Source: Chitinimonas viridis (GTDB lineage Bacteria > Pseudomonadota > Gammaproteobacteria > Burkholderiales > Chitinimonadaceae). Taken from it: a stretch of 64,000 bases of DNA. The stretch spans positions 607,532 to 671,531 of the forward strand of contig NZ_JAUFPU010000018.1 of assembly GCF_030409555.1 (NCBI RefSeq), read 5' to 3'. Positions 54,501-64,000 of this stretch are shown piece after piece. Every line of letters begins with the position of its first letter. The first letter of the stretch is position 1. Position numbers and translations under genes: made by a program. Under the pieces are notes generated by a model, which was given only the letters and a program-made list of their open reading frames with translations, was not told where the DNA came from and ran no database searches.

Positions 54501-57500
54501 CAGCGGCTGTTGCGGGTTGAGGCGGATACGTACCGGAATGGTGTTGCTGAACAGGCCGATATGCTCATCTATGCCATCTACCGGGCTGAAGCGGCCCGAT
54601 ACCGGCGAACCGAACACCACATCGTCGCGGCCGGTGAGGATGGACAGCAATGCCGCCCACACCCCCTGCATCAGGGTATTGAGCGTCACCCCCTGCTCGC
54701 GACAACGGGCCGTCAGTGCCTGATCCAGCTCGGCGGGGACGACCATCTCCAGCTCGTGCACCGCCGGTTCGGCTGTCTCGCCGCCATACAGCAAGGTGGG
54801 TTTGGCATGGTCCAGTACCTCGCGCCATAGCGTCCGCGCCGCAGCCAGGTCGCGCCGCGACAGGGCCTGTACCACGGTGGCGTAGTCCACCCGCGTAGGC
54901 CGCAGGCATGCGGGGCCGTCACCGTAGGCCAGCAGCAGGTCGCGCAACAGGATGGGCGTGGACCAGCCGTCCACCACCAAGTGGTGGGCGGTGATGAACA
55001 GGCTGTGCACGGCGTCGCCATGGTGCGCCAGCAGCGCATGCAGCAAGGGCGCCTTGCCGTCTGTGCCGATGACGAAATCGCGATCCAGCTCGGCGCGCTC
55101 CAGTTCCTGCAGGGCCGCCGCCTGTGCATCGCGTGGCAGGCTGCCCAGATCAACCTCCTGCCAGGGCCAGCGGTGCCCTGCCTGCGTGGGCGGCAAGGGC
55201 AGCACCTGCAGTGCCTCCTGCCGCGATTCTTCGTCAAATCGTGCCCCCAGCTGGGGATGGCGCCGCAGCACGGCCTCCAGCGCATCGCGCAGGCCGGCCA
55301 CATCGATCGGCCCGGTGAAATCCAGCCGGGTGATGGAGTTGTACTTGCTCGCGGTCTCGCCCAGTTGTGCGTGGAACAGCAACCCTTCCTGCAAGGGCAA
55401 GACGGGCAGCACCGCCGCCAGGGGGCCATGCCGCTCGCGCAAGGCCGCCAGCTCGGCAGCGCTCAGCGTCAGCCCCGGCGCCAGCGGGGTCTGCGCCGCC
55501 ACCAGCGTGTCGCTGGCGGCATCGGCATGCTGCTGCGCATACGCCGCCAGCTCGCCGGCATGCTGGGCCAGCGCCTGGTGCAGATGGGCGATGGTGGCCT
55601 CGTCGTGGATGGCTGGCGCCCAGCTCCAGTTCAGCGCCAGGCGCGGCCTGGCGGCACCCTCTTCAACGAAGGCATTGAGTTCCAGCCCGTACAACATCGC
55701 CATGTCCGGGTCCATGTCCACGGCAAAGGCATCGGCGAAGCAGCCGCCGGCCCGCTGCGGCATCCAGTCGCCCTCGCTGGCGCCGAAGCGGCCCAGGTAG
55801 TTGAACAGCATGGCCGGCCTATGCAGCGCCTCCAGCGCGGCCAGCGCCGGCCCATGGTCCTCGTCCAGATAGCGCAGCACGCCATAGCCCAGGCCCCGCT
55901 CAGGTATCTGCCGCAAGCCCTGCTTGATAGCCCGCACCGCCTCCACTGGCGTTGTCACGGCACGCAGATCAAGGCCCACCGGATATTCGGCCGTCAACCA
56001 GCCCACGGTGCGCCCCAGGTCTACACGCTCGTCGTCGCTCTGCCGCCCGTGCGATTCCATCGCCAGGCGCAGCTGGGGCGAGCCGAAGACGGTCTTGCAG
56101 GCCAGGCTCACGGCCGTCAGCAGAATTTCCTCGACGTTGGCGCGGTAGGCGGCTGGCAGGCTCAGCAGCAAGGCGTCGGTCAGGTCGGCGTCGAGCAGCG
56201 TGCGCTGCTGTCTGGCCGCGCCATAGTGATCCTGGGTGGCATCAAGCGGGCGCCGGCCCCAGGCTGGGAGCGGCTCGGCCAACATGCTTCGCCACATGGC
56301 CAGCTCGGCACGACGGGCAGGCACGCTGGCGGCCAGGCTGCGCGACCAGTCCGGCAGTGCCGTCTCCTCACGCGGCACCATGGGCGTCACACCGGCCATG
56401 GCGGCCTCGCAGGCAAGGGCCAGTTCGGACAGCAGGACGCGCCAGGACACCCCATCGACCGCCAGATGGTGGATCACCCACAGCAGCGAGGCCTCGCCTG
56501 CGCTGCTGGTCAGGCGGATCGCCTGCATCATCAAGCCTTGCGATGGCGCCAGGCGGGCAGCGGCCTGCCGGAACAGCGAGTCCAGCTCGCCATCGGCCAG
56601 CGCCGCTTCATGCAGGATGCGGCTATCGAGTTCGGCATGGATCTGGCCGAGCACCAGGCCATCGCCTTCCACCTTGCTGCGCAGGGCCGGGTGGGCGCGC
56701 TGCAGGGCCAACAGCGCCTGCGCCAGGTGGTGCTTGGCCACGCCTGCCGGCAGTTTCAGGAGCACGGCCTGGGCGTAGCGTCGATCCAACCCGTAGTGCT
56801 GGTGGAACCAACTGACTATGGGTAAGCGGCCTACCTTGCCGACCGCGTCGCCCACCACCGACTCGACGCCGGTGAGCGCCTGCATGGCCCCGGCCATGCG
56901 CGACGGCGTGCGCAAGGCAAAGATGTCACGTGGGCGCAGCAGAAAACCGCCACGGCGCAGCTCACTCCCCAGGCTCATGGCCGAGATGCTGTCGCCCCCC
57001 AGGCTGAAGAAATCATCGTCCGCGCCCACGCCTGCCAGGCCCAGCACCTTGGCCACGCCCTGGCAGACCAGCCGTTCAGCCTCGGTGGCTGCTTCGCGCT
57101 GCGTGGCCGCAGCCTGCGGCACGATAGCGGGCAGGGCCTTGCGGTCTATCTTGCCATTGACCGTCAAGGGCCAAGCCGGCAGCAGCATCAAGGCGGCCGG
57201 CACCATATAGTCCGGCAGGTGGCCGGCCAGCTCGGCCAGCAGGGCCTGTTCCCGGCCCGCTTCTGCCGCCTGGCCGTCGGCCAGCACACAGTAGGCGACC
57301 AGCCGGTGGCTGCTACCAACGGCCTGCGCCAGCACCACCGCACCCGTCACTCCCGGCAGCGCGACCAGTGCATGCTCAACCTCGCCCAGCTCGATGCGGA
57401 AGCCGCGTACCTTGACCTGCTGGTCACCCCGGCCGATGAATTCCAGCTGCCCGTCGGCACGCCAGCGCACCAGGTCGCCAGTGCGGTACATCAGCCCGCC

Positions 57501-60059
57501 ATCAGCCCAGGGGTCGGCCACGAAGCGGCTGGCCGTCATGCCCGGCCGGCCCAGATAGCCCCGTGCCAGCCCCGGCCCGGCTACATACAGCTCGCCCACC
57601 ACGCCGGTTGCCACCGGGCGCAGCTGGGCATCGAGCACATGGACGCGGGTGTTGGCCACCGGCCGCCCCACCACGGGTTCCTCGCTCAGGGCGACATCGG
57701 CACTCAGGGTATCGACGGTGTATTCGGTGGGGCCATAGAAATTGTGCACCCGCAGGCTGGGGTACTGCCGCACTGTCCGCCACAGGGCCGGCGAGACCGC
57801 CTCGCTACCCACCAGGGCCAGGCAGGGCTGGTGCCAGCCTGCCGCCAGCAGGCCGCAATCCAGCATCTGCTGCAACAGCGAGGGCGGCATATCGATGGCG
57901 TCGATGGCCTGGCTGCGCACCAGTTCAACCAGCGCCTGGGCATCGCGCCGTAGCATTTCGTCGCACAGGTGCAGTTCTTGCCCCAGCACCAGCCAGAACA
58001 ACTGCTCCCACGAGGCATCAAAAGCGAACGAAGTGCTGTGCATGGCCCGTAAACGGCGCCCGCCCAGGGCCGCCAGGGTGTCGCCATAGAGGCCATGGCG
58101 GTGCGATGCCAGCAGGTTGTTCAGACCACCTCGGCAAACCATCACGCCCTTGGGTGTGCCGGTGGAACCCGAGGTATAAATCAGGTAGGCGAGGTGCGCG
58201 GCCTGCAATGGCTGGCGCCGCTCGCCATCATCGATAGGCATAAGCGACCGCGCAGCCATGCGCTGCACCACCACCGCGTCGTCCAGGCACAGCACGCTGT
58301 CCATGGCTGGCAGCCGGCCGCGCAAGGCCGTCGTGGTCAGCAGCAGTGCTGGCCGGGCATCCTCACACATCAAGGCCAGACGTTCATCGGGGTAGTCCAG
58401 CTCCAGTGGCAGATAGGCGGCGCCGGCCGCCAGTACGGCCAGGATGGCCACCACGGCCTGCGCGCCCCGTGGCAGTGCAATGGCGACCACATCGTCCGCC
58501 CCCAGGCCCTGTGCCAACAGCTCCCGGCCCAGTTGTGCCACCTGCCCGGCCAGCGTGGCAAAGTCGAGCGCCTGGCCATTGCACACCAGGGCGCGCTCCG
58601 CCGCCTGGCCCTCGGCCTGCTGCCAGAACACCGCCATGACATCGGCCGCATCGTCTACCATTGCCCCCTGCGACCACGCCGCCAGCCGGGCCAGCTCGGC
58701 CTGCCCCGGCAGTGCCGGCGCCGATAGCAGCGTCTGCTCACCGGCCAGCAGCCCGCGCAGCAGGGTATCGAGTCGTTCAGCGTGCAAAGCCAGCTCCTCG
58801 GCGCGGTAACGGGCGGGATTGGCCGCCAGTTCCAGCGTCAGCGCGCCGTCTTCCAGCCACAGGCCGAACTCCAGGTCTTCCACCGGGCCAGCGGCCAACA
58901 GATGGGTCATGCCGCTGGCACCTTCCAGCGCCAGCTGCTGGTCGTAGATCTTGAGATTGAGTGTCGGGCCATACAGTGCGCGGCGCGAGCCCACCAGGCC
59001 CATATCGCGCTGCAATTGCTCGGCATCATAGCGCTCATGCCGGCGTATTTGGCGCAGCCCAGCCACCATGCGCTGCGCCAGCTGGGGCAAGGTCTCCCCG
59101 GCCTGCACCGTCACCTGCAGGGGCAGCACATTCACCACCGGCCCGCAAGCGCGAACCGCCACCGAGCCCAGGCGCCGCATAAAGGGCACGCCCACCACAA
59201 TGTCGGCCTGCCCGCTCAGGCGATGGAGGTAGGCCACGACCGCCGCCATGGCCAGTTCGGCCGGACTCAAGCGGTCGGCCTCGCCCTGCCGGGCCAGCTG
59301 TGCGACCTGTTGCACCGGCCATTGCAGCCGCTGCCGCAGCACCTCGACATTGGCGACACTGGCCGGGCCGGCGTCGCGGCTGGAGAGGCTGACCGGCAGG
59401 GCCAGGCGGCCCGCATAGTCCTGCCAAAAGGCCTTGTCGCGCTGCCAGGCTTCGCCCTGGCGATAAGCCTGGCTCTCTTCCACCACACGGCCGAACGGGA
59501 CGAAAGGGCTGGCCGACGGTATCTCGCCACGGCGCAGCGCGTTGTAGATTTCAACCATGCGGCGGGTCAGCGCGGCAAAGCTGTAGCCATCGACACAGGC
59601 ATGATGGTAGCGCTGATACCAGAACCAGCGATCGGCCCCCAGGCGCATCAGCTTATGGCAGAACAAGGGCGCCTCGCCATCGGCAGGCAGCGCGTGCTCA
59701 AGGTCTGAACGCATCAGTTGCAGCGCCGCCGCGGCCGGATCGGGCTCGGCGGTCAGGTCCACGCACACGGGCCCAGGCATGGCTGCCGGCAGCCTGTGCT
59801 GCGGCAATCGCTGCACAGGCCCCGCAGCCGTCTCGACAAAACGGGCATGCAGCGTATCTGCCTCGCTCAGCCCCTGCCGTATCGCCTGGGATAGCAGGTC
59901 GGTATCCACCTGGCCGGTCAATTCGGCATAGTGGGCCACGGTATAGAGATTCTTCCGGTCGGCAATCTGATCAGCCAGCCAGATGCCCAGCTGCGCGCCG
60001 AGCAAGGGCAGTTCCAGCAGGTCGTCGGCAGGCGACTGCGATTTTGCGGTATTCAACAC
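51501..60059 (-). CDS. Dimodular NRPS (C-A-T-E-C-A-T-TE) for a DHB-D-basic-L-Ser siderophore
   Basis: The protein has 2852 residues when started at GTG 60059 (AAGGGA upstream). Domains: starter C (about 10-440, HHACVDG at 152), A1 (470-980), T1 (S1024 in GGDS), E (1080-1500, HHLAVDG at 1197 and FNYLG), C2 (1545-1965, HHLVVDG at 1692), A2 (1990-2510), T2 (S2555) and TE (S2689 in GYSLGG, D2716, H2825). The A2 pocket reads D-V-W-H-F-S-L-V-D-K, the EntF serine code. A1 reads about D-A-E-D-L-G-F-V-D-K, with three acidic residues suiting Arg, Lys or Orn. The E domain and the following C2 imply a D-residue at position one. The TE likely trimerises and releases. It follows mbtH and fes in one operon. 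Confidence 0.92.
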   Translation of the reverse strand: MLNTAKSQSPADDLLELPLLGAQLGIWLADQIADRKNLYTVAHYAELTGQVDTDLLSQAIRQGLSEADTLHARFVETAAGPVQRLPQHRLPAAMPGPVCVDLTAEPDPAAAALQLMRSDLEHALPADGEAPLFCHKLMRLGADRWFWYQRYHHACVDGYSFAALTRRMVEIYNALRRGEIPSASPFVPFGRVVEESQAYRQGEAWQRDKAFWQDYAGRLALPVSLSSRDAGPASVANVEVLRQRLQWPVQQVAQLARQGEADRLSPAELAMAAVVAYLHRLSGQADIVVGVPFMRRLGSVAVRACGPVVNVLPLQVTVQAGETLPQLAQRMVAGLRQIRRHERYDAEQLQRDMGLVGSRRALYGPTLNLKIYDQQLALEGASGMTHLLAAGPVEDLEFGLWLEDGALTLELAANPARYRAEELALHAERLDTLLRGLLAGEQTLLSAPALPGQAELARLAAWSQGAMVDDAADVMAVFWQQAEGQAAERALVCNGQALDFATLAGQVAQLGRELLAQGLGADDVVAIALPRGAQAVVAILAVLAAGAAYLPLELDYPDERLALMCEDARPALLLTTTALRGRLPAMDSVLCLDDAVVVQRMAARSLMPIDDGERRQPLQAAHLAYLIYTSGSTGTPKGVMVCRGGLNNLLASHRHGLYGDTLAALGGRRLRAMHSTSFAFDASWEQLFWLVLGQELHLCDEMLRRDAQALVELVRSQAIDAIDMPPSLLQQMLDCGLLAAGWHQPCLALVGSEAVSPALWRTVRQYPSLRVHNFYGPTEYTVDTLSADVALSEEPVVGRPVANTRVHVLDAQLRPVATGVVGELYVAGPGLARGYLGRPGMTASRFVADPWADGGLMYRTGDLVRWRADGQLEFIGRGDQQVKVRGFRIELGEVEHALVALPGVTGAVVLAQAVGSSHRLVAYCVLADGQAAEAGREQALLAELAGHLPDYMVPAALMLLPAWPLTVNGKIDRKALPAIVPQAAATQREAATEAERLVCQGVAKVLGLAGVGADDDFFSLGGDSISAMSLGSELRRGGFLLRPRDIFALRTPSRMAGAMQALTGVESVVGDAVGKVGRLPIVSWFHQHYGLDRRYAQAVLLKLPAGVAKHHLAQALLALQRAHPALRSKVEGDGLVLGQIHAELDSRILHEAALADGELDSLFRQAAARLAPSQGLMMQAIRLTSSAGEASLLWVIHHLAVDGVSWRVLLSELALACEAAMAGVTPMVPREETALPDWSRSLAASVPARRAELAMWRSMLAEPLPAWGRRPLDATQDHYGAARQQRTLLDADLTDALLLSLPAAYRANVEEILLTAVSLACKTVFGSPQLRLAMESHGRQSDDERVDLGRTVGWLTAEYPVGLDLRAVTTPVEAVRAIKQGLRQIPERGLGYGVLRYLDEDHGPALAALEALHRPAMLFNYLGRFGASEGDWMPQRAGGCFADAFAVDMDPDMAMLYGLELNAFVEEGAARPRLALNWSWAPAIHDEATIAHLHQALAQHAGELAAYAQQHADAASDTLVAAQTPLAPGLTLSAAELAALRERHGPLAAVLPVLPLQEGLLFHAQLGETASKYNSITRLDFTGPIDVAGLRDALEAVLRRHPQLGARFDEESRQEALQVLPLPPTQAGHRWPWQEVDLGSLPRDAQAAALQELERAELDRDFVIGTDGKAPLLHALLAHHGDAVHSLFITAHHLVVDGWSTPILLRDLLLAYGDGPACLRPTRVDYATVVQALSRRDLAAARTLWREVLDHAKPTLLYGGETAEPAVHELEMVVPAELDQALTARCREQGVTLNTLMQGVWAALLSILTGRDDVVFGSPVSGRFSPVDGIDEHIGLFSNTIPVRIRLNPQQPLLAQLAAVQAQQIQLLENDGLGLGEIQRLAGQANLFDTLLVVENYPDQDDLHARDYRGAQLGALRNRGHTHYPLTVLVLPGEQLRLLIEYRNLVREPALLAERLRMLLDYLAYRPELPWGAYLAPTPAELQLVNAINATQAEVPSTTLRAMLAEQAVRTPQWPALLDEAHQLDYRQTRRQVALLGARMQAAGVGLGDIVAVALPRSVLLSLALMAAIEAGAAYLPLDTGYPDERLAYMVGDAKPAVIVTTSALAARFAHLGKLFLVDALEPDAGQPLPACAADGLTPEHPAYLLYTSGSTGRPKGVLVSHQAIVNRLVWMQHEYGLSAEDVVLQKTPCSFDVSVWEFFWPLLYGARLYMAPPESHRDPEALLRLIDEQGITTAHFVPSMLAAFVGHLQGLPVAQAGHCASLRRVFCSGEALSRELADLYGVLLAAPLHNLYGPTEAAVDVSYKPAADDDAGTRLAASVPIGRPVWNTQLRILDHYLRPVPVGVPGELYLAGIQLAHGYLGRPDLTATRFVADPWGDGERMYRTGDVARWLPTGDVEYLGRSDDQLKIRGQRIELGEIEAVLLAQPGVAWAVVHARTLGSQPGMAGADTRQLVGYVVPSDPAADLDTTALRAALAARMPAHMVPVAIVSLASFPLSANGKLDRKALPEPSGAAASGGRLPRPGLESQVAAAFARILAVPAVLAEDDFFALGGHSLLAMRLAAELRRELRQGVSVGQIMVSPTVAKLAAVLGDAGQAADPANAGFGEVLHLRPGQGKPLFCIHPASGFAWQYSGFSRYLPEGLGLVGLQSPRPQGAIAASADMPAMVEQHLTNLRRLQPQGPYHLIGYSLGGTVAQGLAARLQAEGETVAFLGLLDTYPPEGQDWSGPTEEEAKSEVAREQAQFMAATEEAADDFMLREKTEMFGHIVANYQDAVRLLSQASTKRFEGQAVLFVAKRTLPQGMDVQQTWAPFVAGLAVHEFDCAHEDIVSPASLEVLGPCLAQLLGGIDTLG

Positions 60060-60129
60060 GTCGTAGTTCCCTTGGCCTGGGCCGGCCCGCCTGGTAGGCC
60101 GGCCGCCATGGCGATAGACAGCGGCCGGG

Positions 60130-60342
60130 TCAGGCGCCGCGCAGTTGGCGGGGGCGGATATCGGCCCAGTTGGTATCGAGGTAGGCCATGCAGGCCGCGC
60201 GACTCTCGGGGCCCAGCACGCTATGCCAGCCGGCGGGCACGGCCGCCAGCATGGGCCACAGGCTGTACTGCGCCTGCGCATTGATCAGCACCAGAAAAGT
60301 CTGGCTTTCGTCGTCAAACGGATTGGGGGTGTCGGCATGCAT
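60130..60342 (-). CDS. MbtH-like NRPS accessory protein
   Basis: The 70-residue protein has the family signature: [24 protein letters not shown], then [10 protein letters not shown] and [14 protein letters not shown]. MbtH proteins bind and activate NRPS adenylation domains. AAGGAG precedes the ATG. It lies between fes and the NRPS gene, as ybdZ does in enterobactin loci, and is probably needed for one or both A domains next door. Confidence 0.93.
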   Translation of the reverse strand: MHADTPNPFDDESQTFLVLINAQAQYSLWPMLAAVPAGWHSVLGPESRAACMAYLDTNWADIRPRQLRGA

Positions 60343-60396
60343 GGTTTTCTCCTTCAGATCGCCACCCCGCCTGGGCTGGCTTATGGTGTATGCGGG

Positions 60397-61764
60397 CTAG
60401 CGGGCCTGGTCCGCCGCCATAGGTAACGCGGTATCCGTGCGAGTGCCGCTCGGCGCCGCCAGCAACCAGGCCAGGCCGTCAAGCAGGCCACCGCGCCAGC
60501 AAAGCCAGTCGTGGCCACCTTCGAACTGCTGGTAGGCCACGGCATGGCCAGCCTGGCACAAGCCCTCATGCACGCTGTCGTTCAGGTCTATCATCACGTC
60601 CTCGCGGCTGCCCACCTCCAGAAAAACCCGCAGGTGGCCAGGCGGCAAGGTGCCGTCGGTCAGCAGTTCGGCCAACCGGCCACGGCTGCCGGGTTTGCGT
60701 GGGCAGGCCTCGCCCGGCGGCGCCTGCAGGAGTTCCACATAGGGCCACCAGAATGAGCCCGACTGGCTCAGCACCGCACCAAAGCGCTGCGGATGGTGCA
60801 GCCCGGCATAGAGGGCGGCCAGCCCTCCCAGGCTCTGGCCCGCCACCACGGTGCGGGCCGGCTTGGAGCTGCTGGGTACTAGGCCGGCGACCCAAGGCAA
60901 CAATTCATGCTGCACGGCCTGCCAGAACAGGGGATTGCACGACAGCTCCGCCTGGCGGCAGCCACCGTCGATGACATCGATCAGGACATAGACGGCGGCA
61001 GGCAGATCGCCCGCCTCGGTGCGGGCCTCAAGCGCCGAAAAGATGGGCATGCGCTCAGCCCAGTGCTGCCCGTCCAGCAGCAGCACCAAGGGTCGCGCCA
61101 GCTGCTCGGCCGGGGTATCGGCCTGGCCACAGGCATAGACCCAGACAGTTCGCTGATTGCCCAGCAAGTCGCTTTTCCAATGCAGCTTCTTCAGGTGCTG
61201 CGCAGCCTGGCCTTTGCCGTCACCACGGTCATGCACCCGCCAGGCAGACTGGTCGGGTGCGCCGGGCAGGTGCAAGGCGGACAGCATGCCGGCCCAGCCG
61301 CTGGCATGGGGCGGCAGTGGGTTCAGGGCATCGGCCTGCGCCAGCCCCATGACCGACCGCCACCACTGTCGGTGACGGTCACGCCTGTCCTCCAGCGTGC
61401 CCTCGGCATCCGGCGGCAACTGGCTGGCATCGACCGGAATAAAGGCATAGCTGCCCCGCCAACTGGCAGGCAGCAGCACCTGCCAGTACCACACATCGGT
61501 GCCGGCAATGCGCTGCAGCGATTCGGGGTAGAAGGCATGGTGGTTGGTCACCGAGTTCACATCGATATAGACCCGGTGGGTAGCAGAGCGGGATTCATCC
61601 CCTGCCGGATCGCGCCAGAGAAAGGTGATGCAATAGGTATCCTCGGCCACCGGCTCGCACAGCGGCGCGCCCAGCTTGGCAACTGCCTGCCACCATCGCT
61701 CACTGCCCACCTCCACCGCTTGCAGCCAGGCTGCCGTTTCGGATGCCACAGGGTTCAAATCCAC
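60397..61764 (-). CDS. fes: Fes-like ferric-siderophore esterase
   Basis: Fes hydrolyses the trilactone of the imported ferric siderophore in the cytosol to free iron. The 455-residue protein has a small N-terminal beta-domain (about 1-170) and an alpha/beta-hydrolase domain with nucleophile VVAGQSLGGLAA, LSQSGSFWW and the catalytic His in FEGGHDWLCW. It starts at GTG 61764 after GGAGGAGA. It leads the fes-mbtH-NRPS operon. A trilactone esterase implies that the product is an ester-linked Ser oligomer. Confidence 0.9.
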   Translation of the reverse strand: MDLNPVASETAAWLQAVEVGSERWWQAVAKLGAPLCEPVAEDTYCITFLWRDPAGDESRSATHRVYIDVNSVTNHHAFYPESLQRIAGTDVWYWQVLLPASWRGSYAFIPVDASQLPPDAEGTLEDRRDRHRQWWRSVMGLAQADALNPLPPHASGWAGMLSALHLPGAPDQSAWRVHDRGDGKGQAAQHLKKLHWKSDLLGNQRTVWVYACGQADTPAEQLARPLVLLLDGQHWAERMPIFSALEARTEAGDLPAAVYVLIDVIDGGCRQAELSCNPLFWQAVQHELLPWVAGLVPSSSKPARTVVAGQSLGGLAALYAGLHHPQRFGAVLSQSGSFWWPYVELLQAPPGEACPRKPGSRGRLAELLTDGTLPPGHLRVFLEVGSREDVMIDLNDSVHEGLCQAGHAVAYQQFEGGHDWLCWRGGLLDGLAWLLAAPSGTRTDTALPMAADQAR

Positions 61765-61895
61765 TCTCCTCCAGAATGCCCAGCAACACAGCTAGGTTGG
61801 TAGCCTTGGCCGCACTGGGCTGATATCCCGCAACGTCTCTCCAGACCCAAAGCGGCGTAGCGCCCATCTAGGCTCGGTGCGGCGTTTCATGTAAT

Positions 61896-61914
61896 AATGA
61901 GAAATATTATCATT
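61896..61914. promoter_or_regulatory. Fur box between fes and the TonB receptor
   Basis: AATGAGAAATATTATCATT differs at few positions from the strong site before fepB. A second overlapping half-site continues to about 61933. It sits between two divergent iron genes, 132 bases from fes and 64 from the receptor. Confidence 0.78.
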
Positions 61915-61977
61915 TGTATTCTTAATTGAGAATACGCTGAGACGCTGTATAGATCACCACCAGGGAAAGAAATCACG

Positions 61978-64000
61978 ATGGACAGAGGTAGACAGACCCA
62001 CCGCCATGCCTTGCTGCTGGCTAGCAAACTGACACTTGCCTGCATGAGTGCCATGGCCACCATGGGCAGCGGCTGGGCCGCGGAAACCGCTGCCGTGCAG
62101 CAGCAATACCAGATCCCCGCCGGCGCACTGGCCAGCCAGCTCAAGCAGTTCATCCGGCAATCGGGCGTCCAAGTGACGGTGGACGAATCCCTGCTCACGA
62201 ATCTGAATGGCCAGGCCGTACAGGGCAGCCACACCCCGCAAACCGCTCTGACCGCCCTGCTGGCGGGTACCGGTCTGCATATTGCGGTCCAGGGCAATGG
62301 CCGCTTTACGCTGTACACGGCCGAAGGTGAGCTGGCCACCATCACGGTGACGGGCGAGAAGATCAACCGCTCGCTGCAGGAGACCACCACGGCGGTAACC
62401 GTGCTGCGCGGCCGCGATGTCGACCAGGGCGGCTTGCGCTCGGTCTACGACGTCGTCAACCGTGCGCCCAATGTAAGCTTCAACGGCGCCGGCATTCCCA
62501 ATATGCGCGGCATCTCCGGCACGGGCCCCTCGACCGGCGTCTTCTCCTTTGTCTCCGGCGCCCGTCCGCGCGTCAGCACCTCCGTCGACGGCGTCTCCGA
62601 GAGCTGGTCCGGCCAGCGCTATGTCGATGCCGGCCTGTGGGATATCGCCCAGGTCGAAGTCATGGCCGGCCCGCAGTCCACCACCCAGGGCCGCAATACC
62701 ATAGGTGGCGCCATTGTCGTCAACACCAAGGATCCAAGCTTCCAGTGGGAAGGCGCGGCGCGCATCGGCTACGAGAACCAGGACGGCAAGACCCTGCTGG
62801 CCGGCGTGGTATCCGGCCCCCTGGTCGAGGACGAACTGGCCTTCCGTGTTGCCGCCGAAGGGCTGCGCGGCCACGGTTTCATCGACTATCCCGGCAACTG
62901 GCCGTGGGATCCCTCCGAGATCCGCCGCAACAATGTGCGCGCCAAACTGCTGTGGCTGCCCAAGGACGCCCCCCAGCTATCGGCCAAGCTGACCGTGTCC
63001 CATCGCGCCAACAAGGGCGAGTACCTCAACACCGTCGATGGCAACTTCTTCGACCACCAGTTCCGTGGCATCGCCTCGAACACTCGCTACCAGGATTCCG
63101 CCAATACCACCGTCAGTACCGACATCAGCTATGAGTTCTCGCCCGCGCTGACCGGCCACTTCCTCTACAGCCGCGGCAACTACGATGCGAACTTCCAGGA
63201 ATCCGGCCCAGATCGCTTCTCGCTCAAGCTGGATGAAGAAAGCAATACCCTGGAATCGCGGCTGGTCTACGACGCCAGGGATAGCGGCGTTCGCGGCGTG
63301 ATCGGCCTGTTCTACTACGATCGCCACCAAGACCTCTATGCCGGCCCGGATGGCTTCGAGGGCGACGACAAGGTCAAGACGATGGCGCTGTACGGTGAAT
63401 CCACCATCGCGCTAGGCAGCAAGCTGGATCTGATCCTGGGCGGCCGCATCGAACGCGAGGAACAGGACCGCGACGTCATGGCCTGGCCGGGACGCCCCTG
63501 GGCCGGCCATATCCGGACCGATATCGGCGAAACCATGCTGCTGCCCAAGCTGGGCCTCAGCTACCGGCTGTCGCCCGAAACCACCCTGGGCTTCACTGCC
63601 CGCAAAGGCTATAACCCCGGCGCCGGCAGCATCGACTGGATCACCAGCGAGTTCTACGAGTACGGCAAGGAAGAGGTCAGCACCTATGAGCTGAGCACCC
63701 GTTCGGTCTTGCTGGACAAACGCCTGAACCTCAACACCAACCTCTTCTTCAACCGCTACGACGACTACCAGGCCCTGCTGAACCGCCGCTTCGTCAACAT
63801 CCCCAAGGGTCGCAGCTACGGCCTGGAGATCAGCATCAATGGCATGGCCGCCCGCAACCTGGAGCTATTCGGCTCGGTGGGCCTGCTCAATACCAAGGTC
63901 ACCGGCGCGCCCGCCGGCAGCCCTGCCATCGTGGGTATTCACTTCAATTACGCCCCCAGGCTGACCGCCAACCTGGGCTTCAAGCAACGCTTCGACAGTG
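61978..64000 (+). CDS. TonB-dependent siderophore receptor with STN domain (partial)
   Basis: The frame runs off the window after 674 codons. A Sec signal peptide (about 1-35, ending WAAE) precedes an STN secretin/TonB N-terminal domain (about 43-110, IPAGALASQLKQFIRQSGVQV). A TonB-box-like ATITVTGE, the plug (about 120-240, including IAQVEVMAGPQSTTQGRN and GGAIVVNTKDP) and the start of the beta-barrel follow. An STN domain usually means signalling through an anti-sigma FecR-type partner; no FecI/FecR genes are visible here. It is probably the outer-membrane receptor for the siderophore of this locus. The Fur box lies 64 bases upstream. Confidence 0.9.
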   Translation, partial: MDRGRQTHRHALLLASKLTLACMSAMATMGSGWAAETAAVQQQYQIPAGALASQLKQFIRQSGVQVTVDESLLTNLNGQAVQGSHTPQTALTALLAGTGLHIAVQGNGRFTLYTAEGELATITVTGEKINRSLQETTTAVTVLRGRDVDQGGLRSVYDVVNRAPNVSFNGAGIPNMRGISGTGPSTGVFSFVSGARPRVSTSVDGVSESWSGQRYVDAGLWDIAQVEVMAGPQSTTQGRNTIGGAIVVNTKDPSFQWEGAARIGYENQDGKTLLAGVVSGPLVEDELAFRVAAEGLRGHGFIDYPGNWPWDPSEIRRNNVRAKLLWLPKDAPQLSAKLTVSHRANKGEYLNTVDGNFFDHQFRGIASNTRYQDSANTTVSTDISYEFSPALTGHFLYSRGNYDANFQESGPDRFSLKLDEESNTLESRLVYDARDSGVRGVIGLFYYDRHQDLYAGPDGFEGDDKVKTMALYGESTIALGSKLDLILGGRIEREEQDRDVMAWPGRPWAGHIRTDIGETMLLPKLGLSYRLSPETTLGFTARKGYNPGAGSIDWITSEFYEYGKEEVSTYELSTRSVLLDKRLNLNTNLFFNRYDDYQALLNRRFVNIPKGRSYGLEISINGMAARNLELFGSVGLLNTKVTGAPAGSPAIVGIHFNYAPRLTANLGFKQRFDS

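Noticed and set aside
60060-60281. 74-residue N-terminal extension of the NRPS
   Set aside because: It overlaps the end of the mbtH gene, is Arg/Pro/Cys-rich noise, and a GTG with a good ribosome site starts the recognisable C domain at 60059.

Overview
The window reads as a chromosomal segment of a GC-rich Gram-negative proteobacterium, most likely a betaproteobacterium (Neisseriales/Burkholderiales-like). The basis is high GC in the resident genes, outer-membrane TonB and RND systems, Fur-type operators and attC-like integron sites. I cannot name the genus. The left third is accessory DNA and the right half is a largely intact, iron-regulated catecholate siderophore locus.

Region 1 (about 0.7-20.1 kb) is a Tn7-like transposon with its cargo. 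It holds a small HTH-type gene, then tnsA, tnsB, tnsC and tnsD/tniQ in one overlapping operon. A second, shorter TniQ runs convergently and shares a CTAG with the tnsD stop. Cargo on the minus strand is a methyltransferase and a small membrane protein. Divergent from these is a six-gene defence-like operon: an AbrB-type regulator, a DUF4007 protein, a large P-loop ATPase, a PAPS-reductase/ATP-pyrophosphatase protein, a protein with two GHKL ATPase modules, and a receiver-domain protein. The DUF4007-ATPase-PAPS reductase trio resembles the SspBCD phosphorothioate modification genes. Its coupling to a two-component-like pair is the most interesting system here. The right boundary carries repeated TnsB-like sites and a perfect 25-bp inverted repeat around a 5-bp spacer, which looks like two transposon ends back to back. 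No left end was identified.

Region 2 (20.2-23.1 kb) is a scrap-yard. A degraded IS3 element lies beside three minus-strand integron-type cassettes (one truncated, one GFA-family protein, one secreted protein) with two recognisable attC sites, followed by a second IS3 remnant. No integrase is visible. Region 3 (23.2-32.1 kb) holds a PAS-PAS-hybrid histidine kinase and a REC-PAS-GGDEF-EAL protein as a pair, a small cytosolic protein, a 966-residue secreted Thr/Ser/Gly-rich protein and a small membrane protein.

Region 4 (32.4-64 kb) is the siderophore locus. A DAHP synthase diverges from entCEBA (2,3-dihydroxybenzoate synthesis and activation). It is followed by an Sfp/EntD phosphopantetheinyl transferase, an RND pump with its adaptor, fepB, entS and fepDGC. 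Then come an unrelated protein of unknown function, a dimodular NRPS (C-A-T-E-C-A-T-TE), an MbtH protein, a Fes-type esterase and a TonB receptor with an STN domain that runs off the window. The NRPS second adenylation pocket matches the serine code of EntF and the first has an acidic pocket. The predicted building block is therefore DHB-D-(basic amino acid)-L-Ser, released by the TE as a trimeric or cyclic product. Four Fur-box-like palindromes sit in the divergent promoter regions and tie the locus into one iron-responsive regulon. A 266-bp IS5/IS1031-type MITE is inserted at the end of the RND gene and supplies its last codons.
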